A stretch of DNA of 64,000 nucleotides from Planctomycetota bacterium (GTDB lineage: Bacteria; Planctomycetota; Planctomycetia; Pirellulales; Pirellulaceae): NCBI GenBank assembly GCA_014238905.1, contig JABAAE010000004.1, positions 289,839-353,838 of the forward strand, in the 5' to 3' direction. Positions 36,675-47,544 of this stretch are shown one piece after another. The notes under the pieces are model-generated. The model was given only the letters and a program-made list of their open reading frames with translations, made no database searches and was not told where the DNA came from. Numbering within the stretch: the stretch's first letter is position 1; the number at the start of each line of letters is the position of its first letter. The position numbers and the translations under genes were made by a program.

Positions 36675-38546
36675 ATGCACTGCCATCATGGTTTTCGAAT
36701 TGCTGTTGTTCTATTAACAGTCTTCTTGGCGATGAAGACAGCAACCGCCGTTCAGGCTCCATCTCTTGACCGCAAACGGGAAGCTACCATCAAGCGAATT
36801 GGGGACGAAGTAAAATTCCTCGCTTCCGATGGGCTTGAGGGACGTGGTGTCAGCACCAAGGGAATCGAAACGTCCGCAAATCTAATACGGGACGAGTTCA
36901 AAAAATACGGTTTGAAGAGTGGTGTCAAAGATGGAACCTACTTTCAGCCATTCGAAATCACACTTCGGGATCTGATTGGTGACAAGAACGCAACGTTAAC
37001 CATTAGCGGTGTGAGCGAAAAAAAGATCGAGCTGGAAAATGGAAAAGATTTTCAACCACAAAACGTGGGTGGTGACGGTGATGTCAATGCAGAGTTGGTA
37101 TTCGTTGGATACGGCATCGACGCCGAAGACCTCGGCTATCAGGAATACGAGGGTTTGGATGTCAAGGGAAAAGTAGTCCTGATTCTGCGTCGCGAACCAC
37201 AACAGAACGACTCAAAAAGCGAATTTGATGGAACCAACCCCTCCAACCACGCGCTCATCCAAACGAAAATCAAAGTTGCCAAGGAAAAGGGGGCTGTTGG
37301 TATCCTTTTCTGCAACGATTCTGGAACATCCAATAACGGAACCAATGATCGACTTGCCTTTCCGCACCAATTCCGTCGAGGTGCCAATGTATTACCTTTT
37401 GCCTTCGTCAAGAGATCTTTTGTGGACTCAATCCTTCAAGCGTCACCATTGAAATCGGGCGATAAAAAGGTGGCCTCTTTGGCCGAATTTGAGACACTTG
37501 TGGATAAAACACTCGAACCGGTTTCGCAACCACTGAACGGCATCAAGGTCGCTTACAAGGCAAAATTCGAAATCCCTACGGTAACCACTTCCAATGTGGT
37601 AGGCGTCATCGAAGGAGAGGGTCCTCATGCGGATGAGACGATCGTCATTGGGGGGCATTACGACCACTTGGGTTACGGATTTTATGGCTCTCTCGCCCCC
37701 GCAAATCGAAAAGGTGAGATTCATAATGGTGCCGATGATAACGCAACGGGGACCATCGCGGTTGTCGAACTGGCTCGTCGATTCGCTACGGCAAAGATGA
37801 AGCCCAAACGCCGTTTGGTGTTCATCGCCTTCAGTGGGGAAGAAAGAGGTTTGTTGGGAAGCTACTATTATTGCAGAACGCAACCGTTGTTTCCTTTGGA
37901 AAACACAATTGCCATGGTCAATTATGACATGATCGGCCAAATGCAAAACAACAATCTAACCATTTTTGGCGGTACTTCCGCCGAAGGGTTGTCGGATATT
38001 TTGCGTAAAGTTGCCGAGGGCACGGATTTAAAGTTGAATCTCGTACCCGGCGGATTTGCGGGCAGCGACCACCTCCCCTTCAATGCCAAAAAAATCCCTA
38101 ACATGTTCCTTCACACCGGTACCGGCAGCGGACTTTACCACACACCAGATGACGATTTTGAAACCATCAATGTTGAGGGAATGGCTGATGTGATTGATTA
38201 CAGTGAAAAAATGATCGGTCAACTTGCCAATCTTGAAAACCGTCTCCCCTACCAATCGGCCTCCAGGAGTCGGCGAAGAATCGGGTATCTAGGAGTTCGT
38301 TCTGATCAGGATTCCGAAGTCAAAGGTGCGTTTGTTGCGGAAGTCGTTGCAGACTCGCCCGCAGCAAAAGCGGGACTGAAGATCGGTGACATCATTCGGA
38401 AAGTCGACGATAACGAAGTGACCAGTGCTTCCAATTTGCCAGTGGCTCTGAGAGGAACCAAACCCGGACAAAAGGTCAAAGTGGTCGTGATTCGCGACGA
38501 AAAAGAGACCACGATTGAAGTTGAACTTGGCACACCGGCGCGCTAA
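36675..38546 (+). CDS. M28 zinc aminopeptidase with PA and PDZ domains, exported
   Basis: The start is ATG 36675 with AAGGA upstream; the frame is open back to 36546 but a signal peptide begins here (MHCHHGFRIAVVLLTVFLAM). The 623-residue product has a protease-associated (PA) domain at about 127-272, then an M28 catalytic domain. Probable zinc ligands are H328 (GGHYDH), D354 (NGADDNATG), E390 with E389 as base (FSGEERG), D418 (NYDMIG) and H489 (YHTPDDD). A C-terminal PDZ domain (about 535-621; YLGV, then SPAAKAGLKIGDIIRKVD) may recognise substrate or partner. It probably removes N-terminal amino acids in the periplasm. The gene ends at a strong terminator. Confidence 0.92.
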   Translation: MHCHHGFRIAVVLLTVFLAMKTATAVQAPSLDRKREATIKRIGDEVKFLASDGLEGRGVSTKGIETSANLIRDEFKKYGLKSGVKDGTYFQPFEITLRDLIGDKNATLTISGVSEKKIELENGKDFQPQNVGGDGDVNAELVFVGYGIDAEDLGYQEYEGLDVKGKVVLILRREPQQNDSKSEFDGTNPSNHALIQTKIKVAKEKGAVGILFCNDSGTSNNGTNDRLAFPHQFRRGANVLPFAFVKRSFVDSILQASPLKSGDKKVASLAEFETLVDKTLEPVSQPLNGIKVAYKAKFEIPTVTTSNVVGVIEGEGPHADETIVIGGHYDHLGYGFYGSLAPANRKGEIHNGADDNATGTIAVVELARRFATAKMKPKRRLVFIAFSGEERGLLGSYYYCRTQPLFPLENTIAMVNYDMIGQMQNNNLTIFGGTSAEGLSDILRKVAEGTDLKLNLVPGGFAGSDHLPFNAKKIPNMFLHTGTGSGLYHTPDDDFETINVEGMADVIDYSEKMIGQLANLENRLPYQSASRSRRRIGYLGVRSDQDSEVKGAFVAEVVADSPAAKAGLKIGDIIRKVDDNEVTSASNLPVALRGTKPGQKVKVVVIRDEKETTIEVELGTPAR

Positions 38547-38610
38547 CCTCAATTGGAACAGGGCAATAAATGGTCATACTGACCCATTAATTTCCCCAAT
38601 GTTTTTCTTC

Positions 38611-38652
38611 AATAACCGCCGATTCACAGGCATGAGTCGGCGGTTATTTTAT
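38611..38652. terminator. Rho-independent terminator, probably bidirectional
   Basis: AATAACCGCCGA (38611-38622) pairs perfectly over 12 bp with TCGGCGGTTATT (38637-38648), with a 14-nt loop, followed by TTATT on the plus strand. It sits between the M28 peptidase and the convergent lipoprotein gene, whose stop codon overlaps its edge. Confidence 0.85.
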
Positions 38653-40118
38653 TCTCTCAAAGTAACAAGCAGTTCGGCCTCAATGGCATTCTGAGAGAGT
38701 CGCTGCTGATATTCAGCAAAGTATCTTGCATAGTCGGCATGCATCTCCCTTGCCACATCATCACCTTTACCGATCCTAATCAGCACGCCCGCAATCTCAT
38801 CAAGCCAATCTTCGGCATACACCGCAACGTATTGAACCGTACCCTTGGCATCGGATGCAAAAAGAAATGTTGACTGGCTTGGTTGAAAAAAACGCAACAC
38901 GTCGCTGGCTTGGTCGGAAAAAAGTCCCATGCGGCTGAATGGAAGCTGGACCGAATTCAGCGCAATATTTTGTGGGACGATCCACGCCAGATTGGTATGG
39001 ACATTGTTTTTCGCCAAGGACTCAATCGCGGCGGTCTCCTGAGATGACAGAATCATCGGGTCACCAAACAGGAAGATATTGGTTGCCCCCAAGGTTGTTT
39101 GGCGATCAAACACCTGTCCAGATCGATCAACCAGATTCCATTCACCGATCGCTTTTCCAATCGCCGGAGATGGAAACGCTTCTGGAAGTCGGACAAAATG
39201 GTTCACCGCTTTTTCACCGACTGCCAGCTTGCAGCCAGCCGATTTGGCTGCGGCCACTTTCCCATCGAACGAAGCATCTTCAAAAAGCATTGAAAACGAA
39301 ATGCCCTTTACTGATGGAGAAGAGGAGATCTTTTCGTCAAGGAGTTTTGACGGTAAACGAAATCCCAACAAGAGCTTTCGTTCAGGATCGATGCGACATG
39401 AAATATTCCCCCAACTGGAACGGAAAACGGCATCAACATAGGTCTGCTCGTTCACTTTGACAGCTTTTGATTCAACGAGGTTTTTTTCCTGTAACCAGTG
39501 TTGATCCTTCTCAAAGAACAACTGGTGAGCGATCCCGAGTACAGTGACCACGGATTTTGATTGGTCCTTTCCCCATGGAATGTCGTCGCTCCCGGAAAGG
39601 TAATGCAAAGCAATCTTGTCCTGCCGCAACCTGTCAACAAAATCGACGATTGACTGGCTGCTGCATTGGACCTGTCCCCCAAAATTTTGCGTCTGCAAAT
39701 CAACTATTCTTCCAACACTGATCTCACCCAAACTATGGGCTCGCATCTTAAACCAGTGAAGCAATCCACCGCCCCACCGATCCAAGTGGGTTTGGAAGGG
39801 GTGTGACTCCTCAATGGGTTGTCCATTGAGCGTGTATTGCAGCACAACACGACCCGAATCTGTATAGCTTTGGCAGTCTCGGTATGCATTTTTAATTCCT
39901 TCGATATCTAGCTTCCATGACACACCTTCCTCTTCCCCCTTCCCATTTTTTGATTCGGGGGGACTGACCTTGCTTTTGGAGCAACCGATTAAAAATAGCA
40001 GCAGGCAACAGCTACCCCATGCGACGCCGCGCCATCGTGAACGAGTCCCTCTTAATTGCAATTGGTAATCGCTTGTCATCTTGGTTGAGAACATTAAGGA
40101 AGTTATCGGTGGAATCAT
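38649..40118 (-). CDS. Lipoprotein with LolA-like and thioredoxin-fold-like regions lacking CxxC
   Basis: The 489-residue protein has a lipoprotein signal ending LIGC (Cys at about residue 46). ATG 40118 has AGGA 7 nt upstream; an internal ATG at 40079 gives a shorter signal. Residues about 70-300 (IEGIKNAYRDCQSYTDSGRV, then a long beta-rich stretch) resemble the LolA/DUF2092-like region that planctomycete proteins often place before a redoxin domain. Residues about 315-470 have a thioredoxin-like pattern (GEWNLVDRSGQVFD, then ATNIFLFGDP), but the usual CxxC is absent, so redox activity is unlikely. I do not recognise a specific family; the domain calls are tentative. It is divergent from the LarA-like gene. 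Confidence 0.7.
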   Translation of the reverse strand: MIPPITSLMFSTKMTSDYQLQLRGTRSRWRGVAWGSCCLLLFLIGCSKSKVSPPESKNGKGEEEGVSWKLDIEGIKNAYRDCQSYTDSGRVVLQYTLNGQPIEESHPFQTHLDRWGGGLLHWFKMRAHSLGEISVGRIVDLQTQNFGGQVQCSSQSIVDFVDRLRQDKIALHYLSGSDDIPWGKDQSKSVVTVLGIAHQLFFEKDQHWLQEKNLVESKAVKVNEQTYVDAVFRSSWGNISCRIDPERKLLLGFRLPSKLLDEKISSSPSVKGISFSMLFEDASFDGKVAAAKSAGCKLAVGEKAVNHFVRLPEAFPSPAIGKAIGEWNLVDRSGQVFDRQTTLGATNIFLFGDPMILSSQETAAIESLAKNNVHTNLAWIVPQNIALNSVQLPFSRMGLFSDQASDVLRFFQPSQSTFLFASDAKGTVQYVAVYAEDWLDEIAGVLIRIGKGDDVAREMHADYARYFAEYQQRLSQNAIEAELLVTLRE

Positions 40119-40276
40119 CTATCCGTCCTGCCGAGGGAAAACGACCGAGCTGATTATCGAGATTTTTGGAATTCGGCTCAATCCTGAAACGGGCTCCAGA
40201 AACCAGAGATATCAAAATGCATGCACTCCTATCATACGTGGTTTTGGTACTGAACCCTTATCGGTATGATGAACTT

Positions 40277-41449
40277 ATGTCATCCTTAAAACTGAATGAA
40301 ATTATCAAACTGATTCCAACTTCAAAACTGATTTCCCGGGTGAATCCTGACGGAAATCCAGTCTTTGACGTACCCTGCGGTAACTCGGATGATGGTGAAA
40401 CGGAGGAATTAGCAAGACTGAAGACACGCAACGTCCTGAATTCGCCACTCGATTATCCCGCTTTAAATCAGGCGGTTTTGCCCGAGGACACGGTTTGCAT
40501 TGCTTTGGAACCAGGAACACCAGGAGGGGCTGGGATTGTCGCTGCCGTTATCGAAGACCTCCTGTCGATAGGTGTCCAACCAGCCAATGTGACGGTGTTG
40601 TTGGCCGAATTCACCCCTGATTCAGAATGTAAATTTCTGAGGGAATACCTGGATCAACTGGGACAAGCCAACGTTTTATTGGAAACACACAATTCAACCG
40701 AACGCAGCGCTGTAGGCTATTTATCAGCAAGTCGAGATGGTGAACCCATCGTCTTCAGCGCCCAACTGGCTCATTCCGATTTCATCATTCCAATTGGGAT
40801 AGCGAAGAGTGGGGGATGGAAAAGCCAAGTGGACTTTCTTTATCCCTATTTTTCCGATCGACAATCCCAAATTCGTTTTTTTAAATTGAATGAGCGAAAC
40901 AGGATTGCTTTCGCATTGGAAGCGAACCGATGGCTTGGATCTTCTTTTTCCATATTGACCGTTTCTCCGGATAGTAAACGGGCCAGCGAGATTTTAGCCG
41001 GCAAGCATGAGTCAGTGATGATTGCCGCTAAAAAGTCTCTTGACCAATGCCATAACGCTCAACAATGGAACTGTGAAAGTAATCCACCGATCGCTGACCT
41101 TGTCATTGCCGAAGTGGGACAACACCTGTTCTGTTCGATCACTGAAGTGAAAACGTTAATCGATGCAATAACCGACTATTGCAGCGCCGGGGGATCCTGC
41201 GTCGTGCTTTGGAATGCCGAAAACAAAATCGACCGATTGATCGATTTTGATTCGGGCCAGGAATCAGCCAACGCCGTCGAGATTCCGTCCGGCGCCATAT
41301 TTGTCTGCACCGACCAAAGTGTCATCCGACAACTCGGCTACAGTTCCATTAAAGAAATAGAAAACATCCAGAGGTTGATTGATCAACACAGCCAGTGCCT
41401 GATCCTTGATAACTTCCAGAATCATTGTAGCGTGACCGTTTCCGAATAA
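40277..41449 (+). CDS. LarA-like (DUF2088) protein, probably degenerate
   Basis: From ATG 40277 the product is 390 residues; upstream in-frame starts at 40166 and 40217 exist. The N-terminal region (residues about 48-100: NVLNSPLDYPALNQAV, then PEDTVCIALEPGTPGGAGIVAAVIEDLLSIGV) matches the DUF2088 fold of nickel-dependent lactate racemase LarA. The middle holds the matching ETHNSTERSAVGYLSASRDGEP and ADFIIPIG-like blocks. The LarA motif with the Gly-Gly-x-Lys cofactor lysine is not preserved as such; here IGIAKSGGWKSQVDFLYP takes its place. The usual P-x-H residues are also missing. A non-racemase role is therefore likely. The small TPR gene starts 28 bp downstream in the same direction. Confidence 0.7.
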   Translation: MSSLKLNEIIKLIPTSKLISRVNPDGNPVFDVPCGNSDDGETEELARLKTRNVLNSPLDYPALNQAVLPEDTVCIALEPGTPGGAGIVAAVIEDLLSIGVQPANVTVLLAEFTPDSECKFLREYLDQLGQANVLLETHNSTERSAVGYLSASRDGEPIVFSAQLAHSDFIIPIGIAKSGGWKSQVDFLYPYFSDRQSQIRFFKLNERNRIAFALEANRWLGSSFSILTVSPDSKRASEILAGKHESVMIAAKKSLDQCHNAQQWNCESNPPIADLVIAEVGQHLFCSITEVKTLIDAITDYCSAGGSCVVLWNAENKIDRLIDFDSGQESANAVEIPSGAIFVCTDQSVIRQLGYSSIKEIENIQRLIDQHSQCLILDNFQNHCSVTVSE

Positions 41450-41477
41450 CCTGTTTCCAATTTTATTTTGTCCCGCC

Positions 41478-41804
41478 ATGAACGAAAGACTTCACAGAAT
41501 TGAAGCCATGTTGGCCGCCTCGCCCGAAGATCAGTTCCTTCGATACAGTTTGGCGATGGAATTAAGAAAACAGGGCGAAAGCAACCGATGCACAGCCCTT
41601 TTCAACGGTCTACTCGCGGACGACCCACCCCATATTCCGGCATTTTTAATGTTCGCGCAGTACTATTCTGAAAACGAAAAATTTGACTCGGCTCGGGAAA
41701 TCCTGCGCAACGGAATTAAAGAAGCCAGCAACCAAGGGGATAGTCACGCCGCGGGAGAAATGGGCGAACTACTTGAAGCACTTGGATCAGAAACAGAAGG
41801 TTGA
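41478..41804 (+). CDS. Small TPR-like protein
   Basis: The 108-residue cytosolic protein is wholly helical, with two to three tetratricopeptide-like units: about 20-45 (LRYSLAMELRKQGESNRCTALFNGLL) and 55-80 (FLMFAQYYSENEKFDSAREILRNGI). Such short TPR proteins mediate binding. It follows the LarA-like gene by 28 bp and converges with the halogenase-like gene, 33 bp away. Co-expression with the LarA-like protein suggests the two interact; nothing more can be said. Confidence 0.8.
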   Translation: MNERLHRIEAMLAASPEDQFLRYSLAMELRKQGESNRCTALFNGLLADDPPHIPAFLMFAQYYSENEKFDSAREILRNGIKEASNQGDSHAAGEMGELLEALGSETEG

Positions 41805-41837
41805 TCTACCAAGTTCAGCTAAAATGGTCGTGAGGGA

Positions 41838-43178
41838 TCACATCGACTTCATCATCGGAGCGGGCAAAGTACGAGTGTACTCTTCCAACGTTCCGTTTCG
41901 GGAGTGCTGAAGCCAGGGATCCAAGTCATCAAATATCTTGCCTGGTCCTTCTTTACCATAGACTCGGCCAATTAAAAGATCGGTCAAGTTGGATTTGTAA
42001 TGCGGATACTGCTTCATGAATTCTCCAAAGCTAAACTCGTCGGTGTAAAATGCCTCAACGAGCTTCCGAAACAAACTAACTCCGCTCTCATAATCTTCGG
42101 TCCAGCTGCCCAGCTGCTTTTCCGACAAATCACCCTTCTGAAATCCCTCGTTGATCGCATCGGCAGCCAATTCCCCTGACTTCAATGCCAGAAAAACACC
42201 TGAAGAATAGACAGGATCAATGAAACTGTAGGCATCGCCGGTCAAAACCCAACCGTCACCCGCGTGCCTGCGAGTGGTGTAAGAAAACTCTTTGGCTACA
42301 TGAACAGTGTCTCCTTGGAGACGTGCTTTTTTCATCCTCCGCTTAACGCCTTCGCAGTTTTCGATCTCTTCGAAAAAAGTCTCTTTGGGTGTTCCCCTTC
42401 CCTTGAGCAGATAATCGTTCTTGGAGACCAAGCCAACGCTGACCGCCCCATTTGACAACGGGATGTACCAATACCAGGCTTTCTTGTCCCGGGTATGCAA
42501 TATACAAGTGACTTCAGGCTTGTCGCCACCCATGTCATTACGCTCGGCGTTCTCAAAATATCCCCAAATGGCAGCGTGCTTCAACGTAGGGCTCATTTCC
42601 TTAATTTGTAATTTACTGGCGATCAGCGACTGCTGGCCAGTAGCGTCGACGACGACTTTCGCTCGAATCTTTCGCTGTTGGCCAGCCGCGTCCAAAACTT
42701 CCACCTCGTGGGGGCCCTCTTCATTGAACTTGATCGAGGTCACTCGTGTCTGGTCGACGCAATCAGCTCCCTTGCGACGTGCGTTTTCAAACAGAATCAT
42801 GTCGAACTCAGCTCGCTCAACATGCCATGTCAAACTGCTTTCTCGACTATCATGATCCTGAAAATAAAAAGGCTGCGATTCTTTTCCCTTGTCGGTAACA
42901 AACTGCACTCCATTTTTCTGAGTGAACTTCCCTTTGGATCGCACTTCCTCAAGGACACCCAAGCGGTCCAGCGTCCAGTAAACTTCCGGCATGAGAGATT
43001 CGCCAACATGAAATCGCGGCATTTTCTCCCTCTCTACCAGAAGAGTTCGGTGACCTGCCTGAGCGATCAACGCCGCAGCCGTACCGCCCGCGGGGCCGGC
43101 GCCCATGACGATGCAGTCATAATCCACTTGAGAACCGATCATCGCTCCACCCTTCGATTGCATCTTTTCGCTAATCAT
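41838..43178 (-). CDS. FAD-dependent halogenase-like oxidoreductase
   Basis: The 446-residue protein starts at ATG 43178 with AGGA about 9 nt upstream. The FAD-binding Rossmann motif is GAGPAGG at 26-32, and a second FAD motif, GDAYSFIDPVYSSGV, lies at 314-328. Residues 235-240 read WYWYIP, matching the W-x-W-x-I-P signature of flavin-dependent halogenases. K88, in FTQKNG, lies where the catalytic lysine falls in the phenol/pyrrole halogenase group. The same superfamily holds geranylgeranyl reductases and plain monooxygenases, so halogenation is plausible but unproven. No biosynthetic cluster surrounds it; the downstream TPR gene is convergent, and the TIGR01777 gene ends 37 bp upstream on the same strand. 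Confidence 0.82.
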   Translation of the reverse strand: MISEKMQSKGGAMIGSQVDYDCIVMGAGPAGGTAAALIAQAGHRTLLVEREKMPRFHVGESLMPEVYWTLDRLGVLEEVRSKGKFTQKNGVQFVTDKGKESQPFYFQDHDSRESSLTWHVERAEFDMILFENARRKGADCVDQTRVTSIKFNEEGPHEVEVLDAAGQQRKIRAKVVVDATGQQSLIASKLQIKEMSPTLKHAAIWGYFENAERNDMGGDKPEVTCILHTRDKKAWYWYIPLSNGAVSVGLVSKNDYLLKGRGTPKETFFEEIENCEGVKRRMKKARLQGDTVHVAKEFSYTTRRHAGDGWVLTGDAYSFIDPVYSSGVFLALKSGELAADAINEGFQKGDLSEKQLGSWTEDYESGVSLFRKLVEAFYTDEFSFGEFMKQYPHYKSNLTDLLIGRVYGKEGPGKIFDDLDPWLQHSRNGTLEEYTRTLPAPMMKSM

Positions 43179-43214
43179 CCGAATTCATCCTGAAATGTTA
43201 TCTGCCAATCCCAG

Positions 43215-44732
43215 TTATAAGTTTGGCGGTTCAGATTTCAATACTCTGCCCAGTTCAAACCTCAAACTGTCCTCAATAGACTCATGTCTGAACCTGAATC
43301 CATGCTCTTGTAGCTTCTTGGGGACTACTCGGGCACTGGCCAAAAGCAAGTGGTCTGCCATTTCTCCAAGGGCCAATCTTGCGGCAAAAGCCGGAAGCGG
43401 AAAAAAAGCTGGTCTTTTCAACACACGCCCCAAAGAGGCCGCAAATTCCCTGACGTTAACCGGACTGGGAGCGACCACGTTAACCGGCCCTGAAATACCA
43501 TCTTCCATCATGGCATAGTGGATTGCCCGTACCGCATCCAGCAGAGAGATGGAGCTCCAATACTGTTTTCCAGATCCTATTCGACCGCCAATCCCTAATG
43601 TAAATGGTAGTAACATCTTTGAAAGTGCGCCACCTTTTTGACTGAGGATCACTCCAAAACGCAAATTCACAACTCGGACGCCCACCTCTTCCATTTTTCT
43701 GGCAGCTGCTTCCCATTGCTGACTGACGTCTGCGAGGAATCCAGTGCCAGCGGATGATTCTTCATCCAACATTTCATCTTTTCGGTCCCCGTAGAATCCG
43801 GTAGCCGACGCGCAGAGAAATCCCTCCCTCACCATTTTCCGATCCGCCAGAAATTCACATAGTTTTTCGGTGGTCAGAGTTCGGCTCTCACGAATCTTGT
43901 GCTTGACCGAGGCACTCCATCGTTTCTCGGCGATACCATACCCGGCCAAATGCAGAAAAATGTCGACTGAATCCAAATCATCGGCGAATTTGACGTCACC
44001 TGTTTTCGGGTTCCAACAACCCGACTTTGGACTGGTATCCGATGTGCGAGAAAGCGAGATAACCCGATGGCCACCGGTTTCCAAAAATGCCACGATAGAC
44101 CGCCCCACCAAACCAGAACTGCCCGTCACGGCAATAGTTTTTCGGGAGATGCGTTGGTAAGCGAAATGATCGATCAGATCTGATCGGGTAATGAAATGCC
44201 GATAATCGAACATTTTCCCCAGTTTCCGCCTCACCCAGCCACCTAATAACTGATTACCGAGCCATCCCCCCCGCAATCGATAGTTGATCTCGTCCTGCAA
44301 AATCGTTCGATTACCAGAGTCGTTCTCCGAAATTCCTTCGGAAAATCGATGCATGTGCTCCCAAAAACGAAAAGGCCCGGAAAGGGCTTTATCGAAAAAC
44401 TGTTCATTTTCTACAAATCGGGAATGCTCGGCTTTCCAACGCAAACGCACCCATCCGACGTACGTCACCAAATTGACAATTCCGCCATCAATGCCGCCAG
44501 AGCGGGACTCCACACTCACGTTTTCCCATGGAGGTTTAAGACGCTCGAACGCCTGTTCACGTTGATGCCAGGAAAAGGCAGCCTCTCGGGAAACTGGGAG
44601 CGAAATTTCTCGAAAAAAGTTGGATATTGTCACGAAATTGGGTGAATCCGAAGATTGAAAAAACACGTACTCTAACCATGTAGTACGGTGAAAAACTTCA
44701 ATTGGATGAGCGAAATTCGTTGTTTTCACCAT
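43215..44732 (-). CDS. SRPBCC domain fused to TIGR01777 NAD-dependent epimerase
   Basis: The 505-residue fusion has an SRPBCC (START-like) domain at about 33-185 (FREISLPVSREAAFSWHQRE, then HRFSE and DEINYRL), then a short-chain dehydrogenase/reductase domain. The NAD(P) motif is TGSSGLVG at 203-210. SATGFYGDR near 310 replaces the usual YxxxK context, as is typical of TIGR01777. A DUF1731 tail closes the chain (about 445-490). Such fusions are common in bacteria and of unknown substrate. The start is uncertain: ATG 44732 abuts CGGAG directly, and a GTG at 44633 would give a product starting near the SRPBCC domain. It sits upstream of the halogenase-like gene on the same strand, probably co-transcribed. 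Confidence 0.87.
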   Translation of the reverse strand: MVKTTNFAHPIEVFHRTTWLEYVFFQSSDSPNFVTISNFFREISLPVSREAAFSWHQREQAFERLKPPWENVSVESRSGGIDGGIVNLVTYVGWVRLRWKAEHSRFVENEQFFDKALSGPFRFWEHMHRFSEGISENDSGNRTILQDEINYRLRGGWLGNQLLGGWVRRKLGKMFDYRHFITRSDLIDHFAYQRISRKTIAVTGSSGLVGRSIVAFLETGGHRVISLSRTSDTSPKSGCWNPKTGDVKFADDLDSVDIFLHLAGYGIAEKRWSASVKHKIRESRTLTTEKLCEFLADRKMVREGFLCASATGFYGDRKDEMLDEESSAGTGFLADVSQQWEAAARKMEEVGVRVVNLRFGVILSQKGGALSKMLLPFTLGIGGRIGSGKQYWSSISLLDAVRAIHYAMMEDGISGPVNVVAPSPVNVREFAASLGRVLKRPAFFPLPAFAARLALGEMADHLLLASARVVPKKLQEHGFRFRHESIEDSLRFELGRVLKSEPPNL

Positions 44733-44787
44733 CTCCGATTAAATCACCACCGGTTTATTCAACCTGATTTTTTTATTGAGGACGACC

Positions 44788-46056
44788 ATGAAGACCTTTT
44801 TTGCCTTTTCCTTTGTTTTTTCGGTCTGGATATTTTCCTCGATGCCCGGGCGAGCAGAGGAACCCGGCCAAGACTGGAATCAATGGCGTGGTCCTAATCG
44901 AGACAGCAAAGTTGACTCGAAATGGCCGACTTCTCTTTCGCAGAGCAATCTTAAGAAAGTGTGGTCGAAGCCCTTTGGACCAAGCTATTCTGGACCGATT
45001 GTTCTCAAAAATACAGTTTTCACCACCGAAACAAAGGACAAACGCTCTGAAGTTGTGACGGCGCTGGACGCAGTCACCGGTGAAAAGAAGTGGTCTGCGG
45101 AGTGGCAGGGCGCGATGACGGTTCCTTTTTTCGCTTCGAAAAACGGCAGCTGGATCCGATCAACACCTGCCACCGACGGCGAAAGACTTTATGTTGCCGG
45201 AATTAAAGGATTGATGGTTTGCCTCGATATTAAAACGGGTAAGGAGCTTTGGAAACTCAACTTTTCCAATCGCTATAAAACCCAGCCCGAATCATTCGGC
45301 CATGTTTGTTCCCCTCTAATCATTGCCGAGGAAATGGACAATGCCATCTATATTCAGTGCGCCGCAGGATTCCTAAAATTAAACCGATTAACCGGAGAAG
45401 AAATCTGGCGATCTTTAAACGATGGTGGAGGAATGATGACAGGCGGGGCTTTTTCCTCTCCGGTCGTCGCGACTCTCGATGGTCAGAAACAGATTGTTGT
45501 TCAAACAAGAACGTTATTGGCTGGGGTAGATATAAAGACAGGCAAAGTCTTCTGGAAACAAAACGTACCCGCTTTCCGAGGGATGAACATCCTCACCCCT
45601 TCCGTTCTAGGAAATCAGGTTTTCACCAGCAGTTATAACAATAAGTCGTATGGATATACTATTGCCCGGAAAGGGGATGGTTTTCAATCCACCGAAAAAT
45701 GGTCGTCACCCATGAGAGCCTACATGTCTTCACCGGTCGTCGTGAATGATCACGCTTACCTTCACCTTCAAAATCGGCAAATCGCCTGCTTCGATCTGGA
45801 AACTGGCGAAAATAAGTGGGTCTCGCAAAGCCGAAAACGTTTTGGAGATTACTGGAGCATGATTTCCAATGGCAAGCAGATTCTGGCACTTGATTCCGGT
45901 GGAGTCCTCTATCTGATGAATGCAAATCCAGACCAATTTGAGTTGGTCGGCAAAGTCAAATTAGGAACCGACGATTCATGGGCCCACTTAGCAGTGGTAG
46001 GCAATAAAGTGTTTGTTAGAGGAATAAAATCCTTGGCAGTCTACCAGTGGGAGTAG
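44788..46056 (+). CDS. Exported PQQ-like beta-propeller protein
   Basis: The start is ATG 44788, with GAGGA 7 nt upstream, giving a signal peptide (MKTFFAFSFVFSVWIFSSMPGRA). The 422-residue product is a propeller of PQQ-like (PF13360-type) repeats: WNQWRGPNRDSKV opens the domain, and blades read ALDAVTGEKKWSAEW, CLDIKTGKELWKLNF and CFDLETGENKWVSQS. No attached enzyme domain is present. These proteins are abundant in planctomycetes; some resemble the outer-membrane assembly protein BamB, but the WRGP start is typical of a separate, uncharacterised family. It stands alone. Confidence 0.9.
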   Translation: MKTFFAFSFVFSVWIFSSMPGRAEEPGQDWNQWRGPNRDSKVDSKWPTSLSQSNLKKVWSKPFGPSYSGPIVLKNTVFTTETKDKRSEVVTALDAVTGEKKWSAEWQGAMTVPFFASKNGSWIRSTPATDGERLYVAGIKGLMVCLDIKTGKELWKLNFSNRYKTQPESFGHVCSPLIIAEEMDNAIYIQCAAGFLKLNRLTGEEIWRSLNDGGGMMTGGAFSSPVVATLDGQKQIVVQTRTLLAGVDIKTGKVFWKQNVPAFRGMNILTPSVLGNQVFTSSYNNKSYGYTIARKGDGFQSTEKWSSPMRAYMSSPVVVNDHAYLHLQNRQIACFDLETGENKWVSQSRKRFGDYWSMISNGKQILALDSGGVLYLMNANPDQFELVGKVKLGTDDSWAHLAVVGNKVFVRGIKSLAVYQWE

Positions 46057-46139
46057 GGAAAAAGGGCAATCTGAACCAGCCTCCGATCCAATCCGTTTTT
46101 TGGAGTCTCTGAACAGTCGCTGCGACAGGAGCCGCCTCA

Positions 46140-47544
<1,405 letters not shown>

